A stretch of 64,000 nt of DNA, taken from Yersinia aldovae ATCC 35236 (GTDB lineage: Bacteria; Pseudomonadota; Gammaproteobacteria; Enterobacterales; Enterobacteriaceae). The position numbers were made by a program, and so were the translations under genes. The notes under the pieces are model-generated. The model did not search any database. It was not told the DNA's origin and saw nothing but the letters and a program-made list of their open reading frames with translations. The stretch lies in NCBI RefSeq assembly GCF_000173735.1, contig NZ_ACCB01000024.1:1-64000 (forward strand), read 5' to 3'. Positions 29,195 to 37,343 of this stretch are shown here, piece by piece. The first letter of the stretch is position 1. Every line of letters starts with the position of its first letter.

Positions 29195-29959
29195 TTATAG
29201 CATTATTTCTAGCGGACAATCATGACAATTACCCACACCCGGTAGCTTATTACGCTGGCAACAGCTACGGCGCTGCAGGGTGCCATTACGTAGTATAACT
29301 GTGCGATAAAGTGGATTTTCGCGACCATCAGGCAGGATCATAGTCATAAAAAGACCTTGAATAACAGCCTGATAAACATCTTCTTTCATGCGTTTTTTAA
29401 ACTCACTCAGATACCAGTACATCAGGTATCCGATGTTATTCCACAGTAATCGCCCGTTTATACCTTGATAGGACTCAATTTTATTAGCTATTGGAATAAC
29501 ATGGTTGTTAATCAGTGCATAATAACGTTCTAGTAAATTTTCCGCGCCCTGATCTTTCCATTTTAGCTGATAGTAAATAATATCTGGCCTGCCGCTATCA
29601 TGAAATGCCACTTTAAAGTTTCGACAGTCGGAGTCAATTTCCTGCGGATATTCCATTAATAACAACATCATTGGAGGAATAACCAGGCCGAAATACCATT
29701 GTGTCCATAGCGAATAAAGTGCCTTCTGATTCGGTTTTATATTATTACTGCCGTAATACTCATTTTTATAAATTTCCATCAGTGACGGAAATTTATCATC
29801 ATTTGACCAATGATTGAAACTCATACTTTTGGAAGGGATATTATAGGAATCCACTTTAAACGTTACAGAAAAATGAGCGAAGGTTTGCTCAAAGAGCTGC
29901 GCTATATCCGCTCTTACCCCTACAGGTGAAGGTGTAATTAAATTATCTGTATTTGACAC
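29195..29959 (-). CDS. FhuF-type ferric-siderophore reductase
   Basis: 254 residues. The C-terminus carries CC-x10-C-x2-C (CCQRNKLPGVGNCHDC), the unusual [2Fe-2S] binding motif of FhuF. Such cytoplasmic proteins reduce imported ferric hydroxamates so that iron is released. The N-terminal part is FhuF-like and has no membrane segment. The gene lies 170 bp upstream of the decarboxylase on the same strand and has its own strong Fur-like site at 30007-30024. In the ysu locus of Yersinia a gene of this type accompanies the same neighbours. Confidence 0.88.
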   Translation of the reverse strand: MSNTDNLITPSPVGVRADIAQLFEQTFAHFSVTFKVDSYNIPSKSMSFNHWSNDDKFPSLMEIYKNEYYGSNNIKPNQKALYSLWTQWYFGLVIPPMMLLLMEYPQEIDSDCRNFKVAFHDSGRPDIIYYQLKWKDQGAENLLERYYALINNHVIPIANKIESYQGINGRLLWNNIGYLMYWYLSEFKKRMKEDVYQAVIQGLFMTMILPDGRENPLYRTVILRNGTLQRRSCCQRNKLPGVGNCHDCPLEIML

Positions 29960-30006
29960 CTTCTACCTCCAACCTAATAGATGTTGAATGCATTATTATA
30001 CATAAC

Positions 30007-30024
30007 GGTAATGATTATCAATAC
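30007..30024 (-). promoter_or_regulatory. Fur box upstream of the reductase gene
   Basis: GGTAATGATTATCAATAC matches 15 of 18 positions of the Fur consensus GATAATGATTATCATTAT. A second, looser half (AATTCTCATTT) follows it. It lies about 50 bp before the FhuF-type gene, the right place for iron repression. Confidence 0.75.
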
Positions 30025-30055
30025 AATTCTCATTTGAAATGAAATGCCGTTTATA

Positions 30056-30106
30056 GGTAGTGCATCCAATTAGTTGGATCTGATGTATAATATAGGCCTT
30101 TGAGTG
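30056..30106 (+). repeat. 51-bp inverted repeat, right copy
   Basis: It begins GGTAGTGCATCCAATTAGTT, continues GGATCTGATGTATAATATAG and ends directly at the left terminus of the right IS6 copy (30107). It is the inverted partner of 14947-14997. The pair encloses the entire siderophore locus of about 15 kb. Confidence 0.8.
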
Positions 30107-30605
30107 GTTGTGTCGCCTTAAGGCGTCGTCAGGTAACATGCTGTTTTTTTTCTGATGTTACCTGACCATGTCTCTAATAAGAAAAGCCTTCCGTCGCCTG
30201 CATTATCCCGTCGTTGTTATCGCACAGTGTGTTCGCTGGTATCTGGCTTACGCCCTGAGTCTGCGCAATCTCGAAGAGATGATGGCTGAACGCGGTATTG
30301 CCGTTGACCATTCCACGTTACACCGCTGGGTTATCCGCTTGGTACCTTTGCTGGATAAGGCTTTCCGTCGGCATAAACGCAGCGTGGGACGTCGGTAGTG
30401 TATGGATGAGACCTACATCAAAATCAAAGGCCAGTGGAAATATCTGTACCGCGCGGTGGGTACTTCAGGCCAGACCATCGACTTTTTGCTGACCGCCAAA
30501 CGGGATGCTACAGCGGCATTACGCTTCTTTCGCAAAGCCATTCGACACCACGGCAAACCTGAAGTGGTCACTATCGATAAAAATAGTGCTGTAGTCCCGC
30601 CTTAA
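30107..30605 (+). pseudogene. IS6-family element, right copy: nonsense codon and truncated
   Basis: The left end reads GGTTGTGTCGCCTTA (30107-30121). The transposase starts at ATG 30168 (MSLIRKAFRRLHYPVVVIAQ) and is interrupted by TAG at about 30397-30399, exactly where the left copy has Trp (GRRWRMDE becomes GRR*CMDE). It then continues MDETYIKIKGQWKYLYRAV to TIDK, where it is cut near 30585 by an IS3-family element. It has the same orientation as the copy at 14134. Confidence 0.8.
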
Positions 30606-31097
30606 TTTAGTCTTACAGCTTAATGGAGTTCTCTGGTTAAAATACAACCAACGGAGGCTCATCATGAAGAAAGCGCGTTTCACTGAAACTCAAATCTTAC
30701 GGGTTCTTAAAGAAGTTGAAGGGACTCGGCATGTGAAGGATGTCTGCCGCGAAAGCGGTGTGTCCGAAGCCAGCTATTACAACTGGAAATATAAATACGG
30801 CGGCATAATATCCTCTGATATTAAACGAATGAAGGAGCTGGAAGAGGAAAATCGCCGGTTAAAGCAGATGTATGCCTCTCTAAGCTTAGATCATGAAATT
30901 CTTAAGGATGTTGTAGCAAAAAAACTTTAACGGTGCCTGAAAAACGTGAGCTGGTGCGTTACGTTATGACGGAACATCAGACCAGCGAACGACGCGGGTA
31001 CCGGATTATGGGTATCAGTCGAAGCCTGTTGCATTATCGCCCGAACACGGCGCGGGATATGCCCGTGGTTGAGGCATTACAAAAACTGACGCCCTGA
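30588..31097 (+). pseudogene. IS3-family (IS407/IS51-like) element: complete OrfA, truncated OrfB
   Basis: After an end starting TGCTGTAGTCCCGCC, OrfA (30664-30930, 88 residues) reads MKKARFTETQILRVLKEVEG with a helix-turn-helix and a leucine-zipper part (KELEEENRRLKQMYA). OrfB begins about 30933 (VPEKRELVRYVMTEHQTSER) and stops after 54 residues at 31097, far short of the ~270 expected, with no DDE core. A run A7 at 30919-30925 at the OrfA end is the usual place for programmed frameshifting in this family. The element cut the IS6 copy on its left. Confidence 0.8.
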
Positions 31098-31205
31098 CGG
31101 TGTTTCCGCACTTTCAGGGCTTTGCAATTACAGCGGTTATTACCATCAATAATTTCAACGTACTATTTTTGTGGCTGATGGTAACCACAATTGTTCTGAT
31201 TCGAG

Positions 31206-31610
31206 TTATTTTCCTAACCAATTGTCGACAATCAGTCCAGGCACGCGATCAAATTCTTTGCGGTTATTTGTGACTAATATCAATCCGGTGCTTCGGGCAT
31301 GACCTGCGATATGCAAATCATTAACACCTATGGGTGTGCCTTTTTGCTCCAGACTCGCACGTATCGAACCATAGTGAATTGCGGCTTTATCGTCATAATC
31401 CAGTACAGTAAGACGTGAAATAAAGTCCTCTACAACACTCAAATTGCGTTCAGGCGCCGCGCTTTTCTCTACGCCATGCAATAACTCAGCAAGTGTGATG
31501 GAAGAAATAACCATTCTGCCCGCATTAGCGTTAAACCGACCTAACACTTCTATAGGCCGGCGTTTAATGACGTATATAACGATATTCGTATCAAGCATGT
31601 ACTTATGCAT
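31206..31610 (-). CDS. vapC: VapC toxin, PIN-domain ribonuclease
   Basis: 134 residues. The acidic residues of the PIN active site are in place: Asp in YMLDTNI, Glu in TLAELLHGVE, Asp in GVNDLHIAGHA and the last in NNRKEFDRV. VapC toxins cut initiator or elongator tRNA when freed from VapB. The start codon shares one base with the VapB stop (TAATG at 31608-31612), showing coupling. The pair is complete and probably working. Confidence 0.93.
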   Translation of the reverse strand: MHKYMLDTNIVIYVIKRRPIEVLGRFNANAGRMVISSITLAELLHGVEKSAAPERNLSVVEDFISRLTVLDYDDKAAIHYGSIRASLEQKGTPIGVNDLHIAGHARSTGLILVTNNRKEFDRVPGLIVDNWLGK

Positions 31611-31843
31611 TAAAATAATTCACGCTCTGATTGATGCTGTTCTGCACGTTCCGTCAGAAAATCGTCTGAAACACGCGGACTATTGAAGAAGAAACTATCC
31701 CAAGAGTTTTCAACGGGTGACAAGATACGCTCATTCCCTACAGCTCTGACCGTCACTGATTTAACATTCTCTGGAAAGCGCATATCCACCGGTAAACGTA
31801 CATTTTGAGTACGATTGTTTGTAAAAATGGTGCCCTGTGACAT
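31610..31843 (-). CDS. vapB: VapB antitoxin
   Basis: 77 residues. The N-terminal part TIFTNNRTQNVRLPVDMRFP is the AbrB/SpoVT-type DNA-binding strand-swapped domain of VapB, and the C-terminal part (DSFFFNSPRVSDDFLTERAE) wraps the toxin. It neutralises VapC and represses the operon. A ribosome site (GAGGAG-like, from 31848) lies upstream. Confidence 0.92.
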   Translation of the reverse strand: MSQGTIFTNNRTQNVRLPVDMRFPENVKSVTVRAVGNERILSPVENSWDSFFFNSPRVSDDFLTERAEQHQSERELF

Positions 31844-31879
31844 GTTGAGCCTCCTCTATATAAATTATGACTAAAGTAT

Positions 31880-31916
31880 ATACAATGCCTAGCTATAGAG
31901 CAATGCTATATAGCGT
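31880..31916. promoter_or_regulatory. Possible vapBC operator
   Basis: Upstream of vapB the stretch holds a 10-bp perfect palindrome GCTATATAGC (31905-31914) and a related AGCTATAG at about 31891-31898, within an AT-rich promoter-like region. VapB proteins usually bind such inverted repeats. Confidence 0.35.
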
Positions 31917-32071
31917 ATGTGTAAGCAAAAAAATGGAATTTAAGAGAACGCATTGATATATAAATTGCGAGAGTTTTATTGATTCAACTTAGTTATTTTA
32001 ACCGATAACACACTCGGAAAGAGGCGGCGTTCTGATGGAGTTTCACTTTCCACACCGATCATAGTGAATGA

Positions 32072-32389
32072 TTAATGGTGGATCTGCGTTAGATCTTTAT
32101 CACTCAGCCCCGTCATTTTCATTACTGTGGCACGGTCAAGACCATTGACCAGCATAGTACGGGCAACTTCCAACTTGCCTTTCTTAAGCCCGTTAGCCTC
32201 ACCGATCTGTATTCCTTCCACTCGGCCTTCTTGCCTACCTTCTTGGCGGCCTTCTTGTTTCAGTTTTTGCGCAATCGTCATAAGTAGCTCCTTGTGCTGT
32301 GGCGAACGACGGGCCAGTTCCCAGATAAAAGTTTTCGGGGTAGCAGCGTCGCCATCTTGTAGCATGTAATTTATCAATGATTTTCCCAT
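32072..32389 (-). pseudogene. Rpn/YhgA-type nuclease family protein, C-terminal fragment
   Basis: The 105-residue reading has the C-terminal tail of Rpn-type (PD-(D/E)XK transposase-related) proteins: LMTIAQKLKQEGRQEGRQEG, repeated EGR/QEG units and an end GLDRATVMKMTGLSDKDLTQ. Full proteins are about 300 residues with the nuclease core in the N-terminal part, which is missing here; the break at about 32390 runs into a toxin remnant. Confidence 0.7.
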
Positions 32390-32507
32390 GGAGTAACTGC
32401 ACTAACATAGACAATATTGCCGCCCTTAGAAATCACACTGCGGGCTAAAGAGCCAAGTGAAGGATCATTTGTCAACTACCAGATAAATACATGGGTATCA
32501 ATCAGGA
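32378..32507 (-). pseudogene. PIN-domain toxin remnant partnered with the Phd-type antitoxin
   Basis: Directly after the antitoxin stop, the minus strand reads RLLIDTHVFIW-stop-LTNDPSLGSLARSVIS and GGNIVYVSAVTPWE, the N-terminus of a PIN toxin of the type that follows Phd/YefM antitoxins (LLIDTH.F.WW...). A TGG-to-TAG change after VFIW, loss of the start codon and fusion to the Rpn fragment at its 3' end make it dead. Confidence 0.65.
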
Positions 32508-32513
32508 GGCGTT

Positions 32514-32747
32514 TTATTCACCGGCCTCAAACATCCGTTGGATTTCTACATCTGCTTCACTAAAGCGCTGATCAATAATGATTCTATTCTCATATCCACC
32601 TGGTACCCGATCTCTTTGCATTATGGGAACCAGTTGAACATAGGGCTTACCTGCCTTGGTGATAATGGCTGTTTCGCCATCTGCGGCTTTGTCAGCAAGC
32701 TGACTCAAGCGAGATGTTGCTTCATGCATGTTTGCCTGGACTGTCAT
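32514..32747 (-). CDS. Phd/YefM-type antitoxin, orphaned
   Basis: 77 residues: MTVQANMHEATSRLSQLADK, then GETAIITKAGKPYVQLVPI, the standard Phd/YefM fold that binds DNA and neutralises a partner toxin through its C-terminal tail (DQRFSEADVEIQRMFEAGE). A ribosome site (AAGGAGG) precedes the ATG at 32747. The toxin next to it is broken, so this gene now lacks its target or acts on another system. Confidence 0.88.
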   Translation of the reverse strand: MTVQANMHEATSRLSQLADKAADGETAIITKAGKPYVQLVPIMQRDRVPGGYENRIIIDQRFSEADVEIQRMFEAGE

Positions 32748-32817
32748 AAAACACCTCCTTAGCTAACCAAGTATATTGTAAAAAAAGCACCCGTAAGAAA
32801 AGAACACCACATCAATA

Positions 32818-33249
32818 CTATTCAGGATAAAAGTCACTATCCATGATTTGATCAAATGTCCACGGGCAGGATTTAGGGAATACCTTGTCATCCATGCCGG
32901 TTTCTCTGGCTGCCGATAAAATGGCATCGCCATAAGCATCCGTTGTCATTTCATCAAGCTCTCGTTTAATACTTGGATTTTTCGAGAACCGACGAGCAAC
33001 TTTACGTCGCTGTTCAGCGATGGTGAGTTGCCAACTACGACCACGGTGCGAAGGTTGAAATACCCACTTCAGGAGGTGGAGGAACAATACCTCAAGAAGG
33101 GATTCCAGCTCGCTTCGTTGGCTATTCCTCATGCTCTCTATTTCCGCCAAAAGGTTTTGGGTGTCTAACTGATTTAGACTACCAGAGCGCAGCAAATCAG
33201 CCTGATCCTGAGTCCAACCATAGAAATCCGTATCATAACGGTTAGTCAT
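32818..33249 (-). CDS. DUF29 family protein
   Basis: 143 residues starting MTNRYDTDFYGWTQDQADLL, with the family body NLLAEIESMRNSQRSELESL, LLKWVFQP and RGRSWQLTIAEQRRKV. DUF29 proteins are small, mostly helical, of unknown function, and are frequent in cyanobacteria and in accessory regions of proteobacteria. GGAGAAC lies just upstream of ATG 33249; the in-frame ATG at 33267 is less suited. The 280 bp upstream (33268-33550) hold no gene that I can see. Confidence 0.8.
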   Translation of the reverse strand: MTNRYDTDFYGWTQDQADLLRSGSLNQLDTQNLLAEIESMRNSQRSELESLLEVLFLHLLKWVFQPSHRGRSWQLTIAEQRRKVARRFSKNPSIKRELDEMTTDAYGDAILSAARETGMDDKVFPKSCPWTFDQIMDSDFYPE

Positions 33250-33550
33250 AGTGTTCTCCGCTAACATTGCACCTACCTTAATAAAACGAGTCTGTCAGAG
33301 AAAATAACGTCAGTCAAAACTGGCAGGTTAATTGGCTGTAATTAAAGAAAAATTCCCGCAATACCAGCGATGATCGTTAAGCTATCGCATAGAACACGGC
33401 ACGGCAGCACCCTACCCGAGTCCGCTGGGCTGGTGTATATCCCTCTGGGCTTGAAATGAATTTTCGGCGTAACTTTGATGCTGAAATTAATTATGCGCTG
33501 GCGGCATTGGTCACCGCACAGGTGAATTCATCATTATTGCCTGAGGCAGG

Positions 33551-34459
33551 CTACTGTCCAAAATCAGGTTCAGGTGTAAAACCTATCACTTCAGCTGAAA
33601 CATCAATCCAAGCCTGACAGCTACGGCTAACAAAACTCCCCGAGCGACGGATCAGGGCTAAATCATACAATAAGGGGGGTTGAATAACAGGAATAGTAGT
33701 AAAAACAGACGCTGTATTATCTTTCCAAATTGAACCAGGAAGTAAAGAGACACCCATACCCGAATGTATCATAGCGGTGACTAAGTCAAAGTTACTGCTG
33801 CGTCCGACAACTTTAGGGGTTAATCCATATAAGCCAAATGCGCATAATATCAACTCATTGATTTTGAATGATTCAGTGAATTGTATAAAGGGCTCATTAG
33901 CAAACTCAGGCAAGGTGACACTACTCTTATTAGCTAATAAGTGTGTATTAGGGACGACTAAAACCAGAGAATCTGTTGCAAATAACTGCGTTTTGTAATT
34001 CTGCGACTCAAGTGGCAATATGCCTGCCGCAATATCAACTTTGCCTTCTTGTAGCGCTCTTTCCAATTCAGTCGTCGGAATTTCGATGATCTCTAATTCA
34101 ACCAGTGGACAGCGATTGCGGAAGTAAAGTATGACTTGTGGAAAATAGGTAGAGCTGATGACCGGTGGTAACCCTACACGTAGTGTTCCGCTGATTTCTT
34201 CTCCGATGTCGAGCAGTTCTCTATGCAAATTGCGCTCTTGCTGGAGCATATTTTCCGCATGGCGGAATAAGATACGCCCTCTTTCTGTTAAACGCACCCC
34301 TTTGGGGTCACGTATCAATAACTCCCCTCCTAATTCCCCCTCCAGTTGCTTAATCGCACGGCTGATTGCTGGTTGTGTCACATACAGTTTATCGGTTGCC
34401 CGACCAAATCCATTATTACGAACAACTTCGACGAAGTAATGCAGTTCTCGTAACTTCAT
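33551..34459 (-). CDS. LysR-type transcriptional regulator
   Basis: 302 residues. The N-terminal helix-turn-helix is MKLRELHYFVEVVRNNGFGR, then ATDKLYVTQPAISRAIKQLE, the LysR signature, and the C-terminal effector domain starts SGTLRVGLPPVISSTYFP. ATG 34459 has GAGGA close upstream, while the in-frame ATG at 34516 does not. It is divergent from the ThDP decarboxylase gene with 123 bp between them, the common layout for a LysR protein and its target. The inducer is unknown; an aromatic or alpha-keto acid is a guess from the neighbour. Confidence 0.9.
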   Translation of the reverse strand: MKLRELHYFVEVVRNNGFGRATDKLYVTQPAISRAIKQLEGELGGELLIRDPKGVRLTERGRILFRHAENMLQQERNLHRELLDIGEEISGTLRVGLPPVISSTYFPQVILYFRNRCPLVELEIIEIPTTELERALQEGKVDIAAGILPLESQNYKTQLFATDSLVLVVPNTHLLANKSSVTLPEFANEPFIQFTESFKINELILCAFGLYGLTPKVVGRSSNFDLVTAMIHSGMGVSLLPGSIWKDNTASVFTTIPVIQPPLLYDLALIRRSGSFVSRSCQAWIDVSAEVIGFTPEPDFGQ

Positions 34460-34473
34460 ACATCCTCGCTTGG

Positions 34474-34488
34474 ATAACAATTTGTTAT
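34474..34488. promoter_or_regulatory. LysR-type T-N11-A box between the regulator and decarboxylase
   Basis: ATAACAA-T-TTGTTAT is a perfect interrupted palindrome containing T-N11-A. It sits just before the LysR ribosome site, about 95 bp from the decarboxylase start, so it could serve autoregulation and divergent activation. Confidence 0.6.
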
Positions 34489-34582
34489 GAGTTGCATAAT
34501 TATAAGGCATTTCCATTATCAGGGTAAGAGAGGAATACTACAAAAACACCCACACTACTTATCAGTAAGTTAGGAAAAGATC

Positions 34583-36229
34583 ATGACTAAGACAGTTGTT
34601 CAACATGTACTTTCACGTTTGTATGATTTAGGTATCAGCGATATTTTTGGTGTTCCAGGCGATTTTGCCTTCCCTATTCAGGATGCGGTGTGTGAAGATT
34701 CACGACTGCGTTGGATTGGGAACTGTAACGAATTAAATGCCGCTTATGCTGCCGACGGTTATGCTCGTATCCGCGGTATGGCTGCACTAAATACGACCTT
34801 TGCTGTTGGTGAGCTGAGCGCTCTCAACGGTGTCGCAGGGGCATTTGCCGAGTCTTTACCTGTTTTTCATTTGGTCGGTATGCCATCAAGCACGGTTCAG
34901 GCATCAGGTGTGATTGTTCACCATACGCTGGGTGATGGTAATTTCACCGCATTTTATGAAGCAACCAAACACTTTGTTTGTGCTCACGCCATCATGACAC
35001 CGGAAAACTGTGTGGCTGAAACAGAGCGCCTTATCGCAGCGGCTCTCCGTTACCGTAAGCCTGTGTATATGGGCTTTCCGAGTGATTATGCTGAGATGCC
35101 AATTATCGAGTCTGACGTACCACAAGCCACGGCAGCACAAAGTAACCCGGCGGCTTTGAGCTTGGCTGTAGAGGCTATCGCAGAGCGTATAAACCGCAGC
35201 CAGAAAACCTGTATCTTGCCGGGGATATCGATTGCGCGCCATAACTTGCGCCAAGAGGCATTGGAATTAGTGAACAGCACCAATCTCCCGTTTGCAACCA
35301 TGTTTATGGATAAGAGCGTCCTGGATGAATCACACCCTAATTATGTCGGGATCTACAATGGCCACTTGCTGAATGATGATGTGAGTGAGTTTGTTGAAGG
35401 GTGTGACTGTATCCTGAAGATAGGTGCCATGTTATCTGATTTTAATACCGGTGCTTTTACCGCAGATTTTTCCCGTGCCGATACCCTTAACATCGAACCC
35501 GAATTTGTGCAGATCGGCGAGACGCGTTATAACAACGTGATGATGCGAGATGTGTTGACTTCTCTGGTCGGAAAAGTGGTAAGAAGAACAGAAACAACCT
35601 CCATGCCTCACGCTACCGCGATACCATTGGTTTCAGAGACAGGAAAAATAACCGCTGATTACCTCTATTCTCGCTGGCAGGAAATGCTGAAACCTGACGA
35701 TATCCTCGTTGCAGAGACTGGCACTGTGTCTATGGGGATGGGCTTTGCGCTGCTACCACAAGGTGCAACATTCCATAATCAAACGTTATGGGGTTCCATT
35801 GGCTGGGCCACACCCGCAGCATTAGGTGCAGCCATCGCAGCACCAGAAAAGCGAACCGTTCTGGTCACAGGAGAAGGCTCCCACCAGTTAACAGCTCAAG
35901 AGATCAGCCAGTTCCATCGTTATGGCCTCAAACCTACTATTATCGTGCTTAACAATGACGGTTATTTGATCGAACGTTTACTCTGTAAAGACAGTGATAT
36001 TTATTACAACGATTTGGCTCAATGGAAATACAGTAAATTACCAGAGGCAATGGGTTGTGAAGGTTGGTTCAGCATTCGTGTCACGACATGCGAAGAATTG
36101 AATGACGCCATTGAGTATGCAGAAACATGTGATTGTGGTGTCTATATTGAGGTGGTGACGGAGAAATATGTCACTTCAGCATTAGCTGCTAAGTTACACG
36201 ACTCAATTGACACATTATATTCGATGTAA
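34583..36229 (+). CDS. ThDP-dependent alpha-keto acid decarboxylase (indolepyruvate/pyruvate type)
   Basis: 548 residues. Family residues are in place: FGVPGDFAFPIQDAV, GNCNELNAAYAADGYARIRG (catalytic Glu), VIVHHTLGDGNF (paired His) and the ThDP motif GEGSHQLTAQEIS...LNNDGYLIERL. These enzymes decarboxylate indole-3-pyruvate, phenylpyruvate or pyruvate to aldehydes; which one is not clear. In plant- or host-associated enterobacteria the same fold makes indole-3-acetaldehyde. AGGA lies upstream of the ATG. The stop TAA (36227-36229) is followed at the very next base by an IS6-type terminal repeat, so its original downstream context is lost. It is divergent from the LysR gene. Confidence 0.85.
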   Translation: MTKTVVQHVLSRLYDLGISDIFGVPGDFAFPIQDAVCEDSRLRWIGNCNELNAAYAADGYARIRGMAALNTTFAVGELSALNGVAGAFAESLPVFHLVGMPSSTVQASGVIVHHTLGDGNFTAFYEATKHFVCAHAIMTPENCVAETERLIAAALRYRKPVYMGFPSDYAEMPIIESDVPQATAAQSNPAALSLAVEAIAERINRSQKTCILPGISIARHNLRQEALELVNSTNLPFATMFMDKSVLDESHPNYVGIYNGHLLNDDVSEFVEGCDCILKIGAMLSDFNTGAFTADFSRADTLNIEPEFVQIGETRYNNVMMRDVLTSLVGKVVRRTETTSMPHATAIPLVSETGKITADYLYSRWQEMLKPDDILVAETGTVSMGMGFALLPQGATFHNQTLWGSIGWATPAALGAAIAAPEKRTVLVTGEGSHQLTAQEISQFHRYGLKPTIIVLNNDGYLIERLLCKDSDIYYNDLAQWKYSKLPEAMGCEGWFSIRVTTCEELNDAIEYAETCDCGVYIEVVTEKYVTSALAAKLHDSIDTLYSM

Positions 36230-36312
36230 GGCTCTGTCGTATTAAGGCGCCGCCAGGTAACGCATTGTTTTTTTTTGATGTTACCTGCCCATATCGCTGA
36301 TCAGAAACTGAC
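36230..36312 (+). mobile_element. IS6-family left end fragment
   Basis: GGCTCTGTCGTATTA (36230-36244) and the following leader (CAGGTAACGC...GATGTTACCTG) match the left end of the copy at 30107. The transposase is cut after about four codons (ISLIRN-stop), where an IS3-family remnant begins. Confidence 0.7.
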
Positions 36313-36316
36313 GTGG

Positions 36317-36785
36317 TCAACAAAAGTTGGCCACGGTTTTAAAGTTTTCCCAATACAAACGCTCTGATTCCTTAGGTGTTAATCCAGCATTATATTGGCG
36401 GAGTCTGAGCTGACATTAATAACCGATGATATAATTCATTATGGTTCTATTTACTTCATTAAGATTCGCGTATCCACAGTTGGGTGCCCACTCCGACTTT
36501 AGACTGCGGAAAAACGCTCCATTGGGCTATTTCCCCTGCAATTCCCACGACGACTTATGCTCTATTTGAGCCGATACATCCACACTAACCATCTGAATTA
36601 TCTACTGGTAGTAGTGACTCCGTTGGTCAGAGTGATACATCACTCCCGCCGGTTTACCCCTAACGTCTCAAGCCATCGTTAATACTTTCCCCATCAGCAC
36701 TGAGTCAGGTAAAAACGACATGACCCAGCCTATTGGCTTACGGGAAAATAAATCCAGAACCACTGCCAGCCCCCTACGTTTACGG
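36317..36785 (-). pseudogene. IS3-family transposase OrfB, C-terminal remnant
   Basis: On the minus strand the pieces RRGLAVVLDLFSRKPIGWVM, ISRRGNCRGNSPMERFFRSL, KSEWAPNCGYANLNEVNRT and GLTPKESERLYWENFKTVAN occur in order, the C-terminal part of an IS3-family (IS2/IS1397-like) transposase with the catalytic Glu in MERFF. Several stops and frame changes lie between the pieces. Confidence 0.75.
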
Positions 36786-36901
36786 TTAGATGCAATGGCT
36801 GCGTCACTCATCCAAACACATACCTGAAAGACAAATTTAGCCAGATCGATACCGATGACTTTATCGCGTTCATGCTGCTGTACCGTTGAAAAGAGAATCA
36901 C
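36786..36901 (-). pseudogene. IS110-family transposase N-terminal fragment
   Basis: The short reading VQQHERDKVIGIDLAKFVFQ-VCVWM has the DEDD-type N-terminus of IS110 transposases (VIGIDLAKNVFQ). It is joined in frame to the IS3 remnant by a deletion. Confidence 0.6.
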
Positions 36902-37070
36902 TCAGCATAAGTGTGGCTGGGTTTACGATGAAGAGGGACGTCCATTACATCATAACGACCTATCAGTCACACTGAGCGTTCAATGGGTATGTCACTCAGA
37001 AACTCGGTTGACATCAGGGTACTGACCAACTGACTATAACTGAACAGCCTTCCCTGGCTGTTGTAAAGCG
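36902..37070. other. Spacer downstream of the T3SS acyl carrier gene
   Basis: On the minus strand AACAGCC-ttccc-GGCTGTT (about 37045-37064) forms a perfect 7-bp stem just after the acyl carrier stop codon and may help terminate the T3SS transcript. Two short open stretches (ending SDIPIERSV and PLHRKPSHTYAE) look like decayed coding sequence that I cannot name. Confidence 0.35.
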
Positions 37071-37343
37071 TTACAGTGTGGCCACTTGCGGCCTGTTTAC
37101 CTGTTGCAAATAATCCAGCACGTCCTGTACTCGCTGCCATTTCATCCAGGTTTGATCATCCAGAGGCTGTTCCGTATATTTTTCCACTGCGGATACCAAC
37201 TCCAACATCTCCAGCGAATCGAGGTGGAGATCGATAATCAGGCGCGATTGCAAATCCCAACTTTGTATCGCGCCTGCATAGGCGCGAATCTGCGTTAACT
37301 CTGACTTAAGCCAGCATTCTTGAGGGTTTTCTGGTTGCATCAC
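37071..37343 (-). CDS. acpY: T3SS-linked acyl carrier protein (AcpY/IacP type)
   Basis: 90 residues. The phosphopantetheine site is LHLDSLEMLELVSAVEKYTE, with Ser in DSLE. Acyl carrier genes sit at this spot in SPI-1 (iacP) and in Ysa (acpY), and the Salmonella protein has been linked to translocator/effector secretion. The start overlaps the stop of the 677-residue gene by four bases (ATGA), so it is the last gene of the effector operon. Nearby sequence shows no acyltransferase or holo-ACP synthase, so host-cell enzymes must charge it if it is charged at all. The length and C-terminal helix are normal. Confidence 0.85.
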   Translation of the reverse strand: MMQPENPQECWLKSELTQIRAYAGAIQSWDLQSRLIIDLHLDSLEMLELVSAVEKYTEQPLDDQTWMKWQRVQDVLDYLQQVNRPQVATL

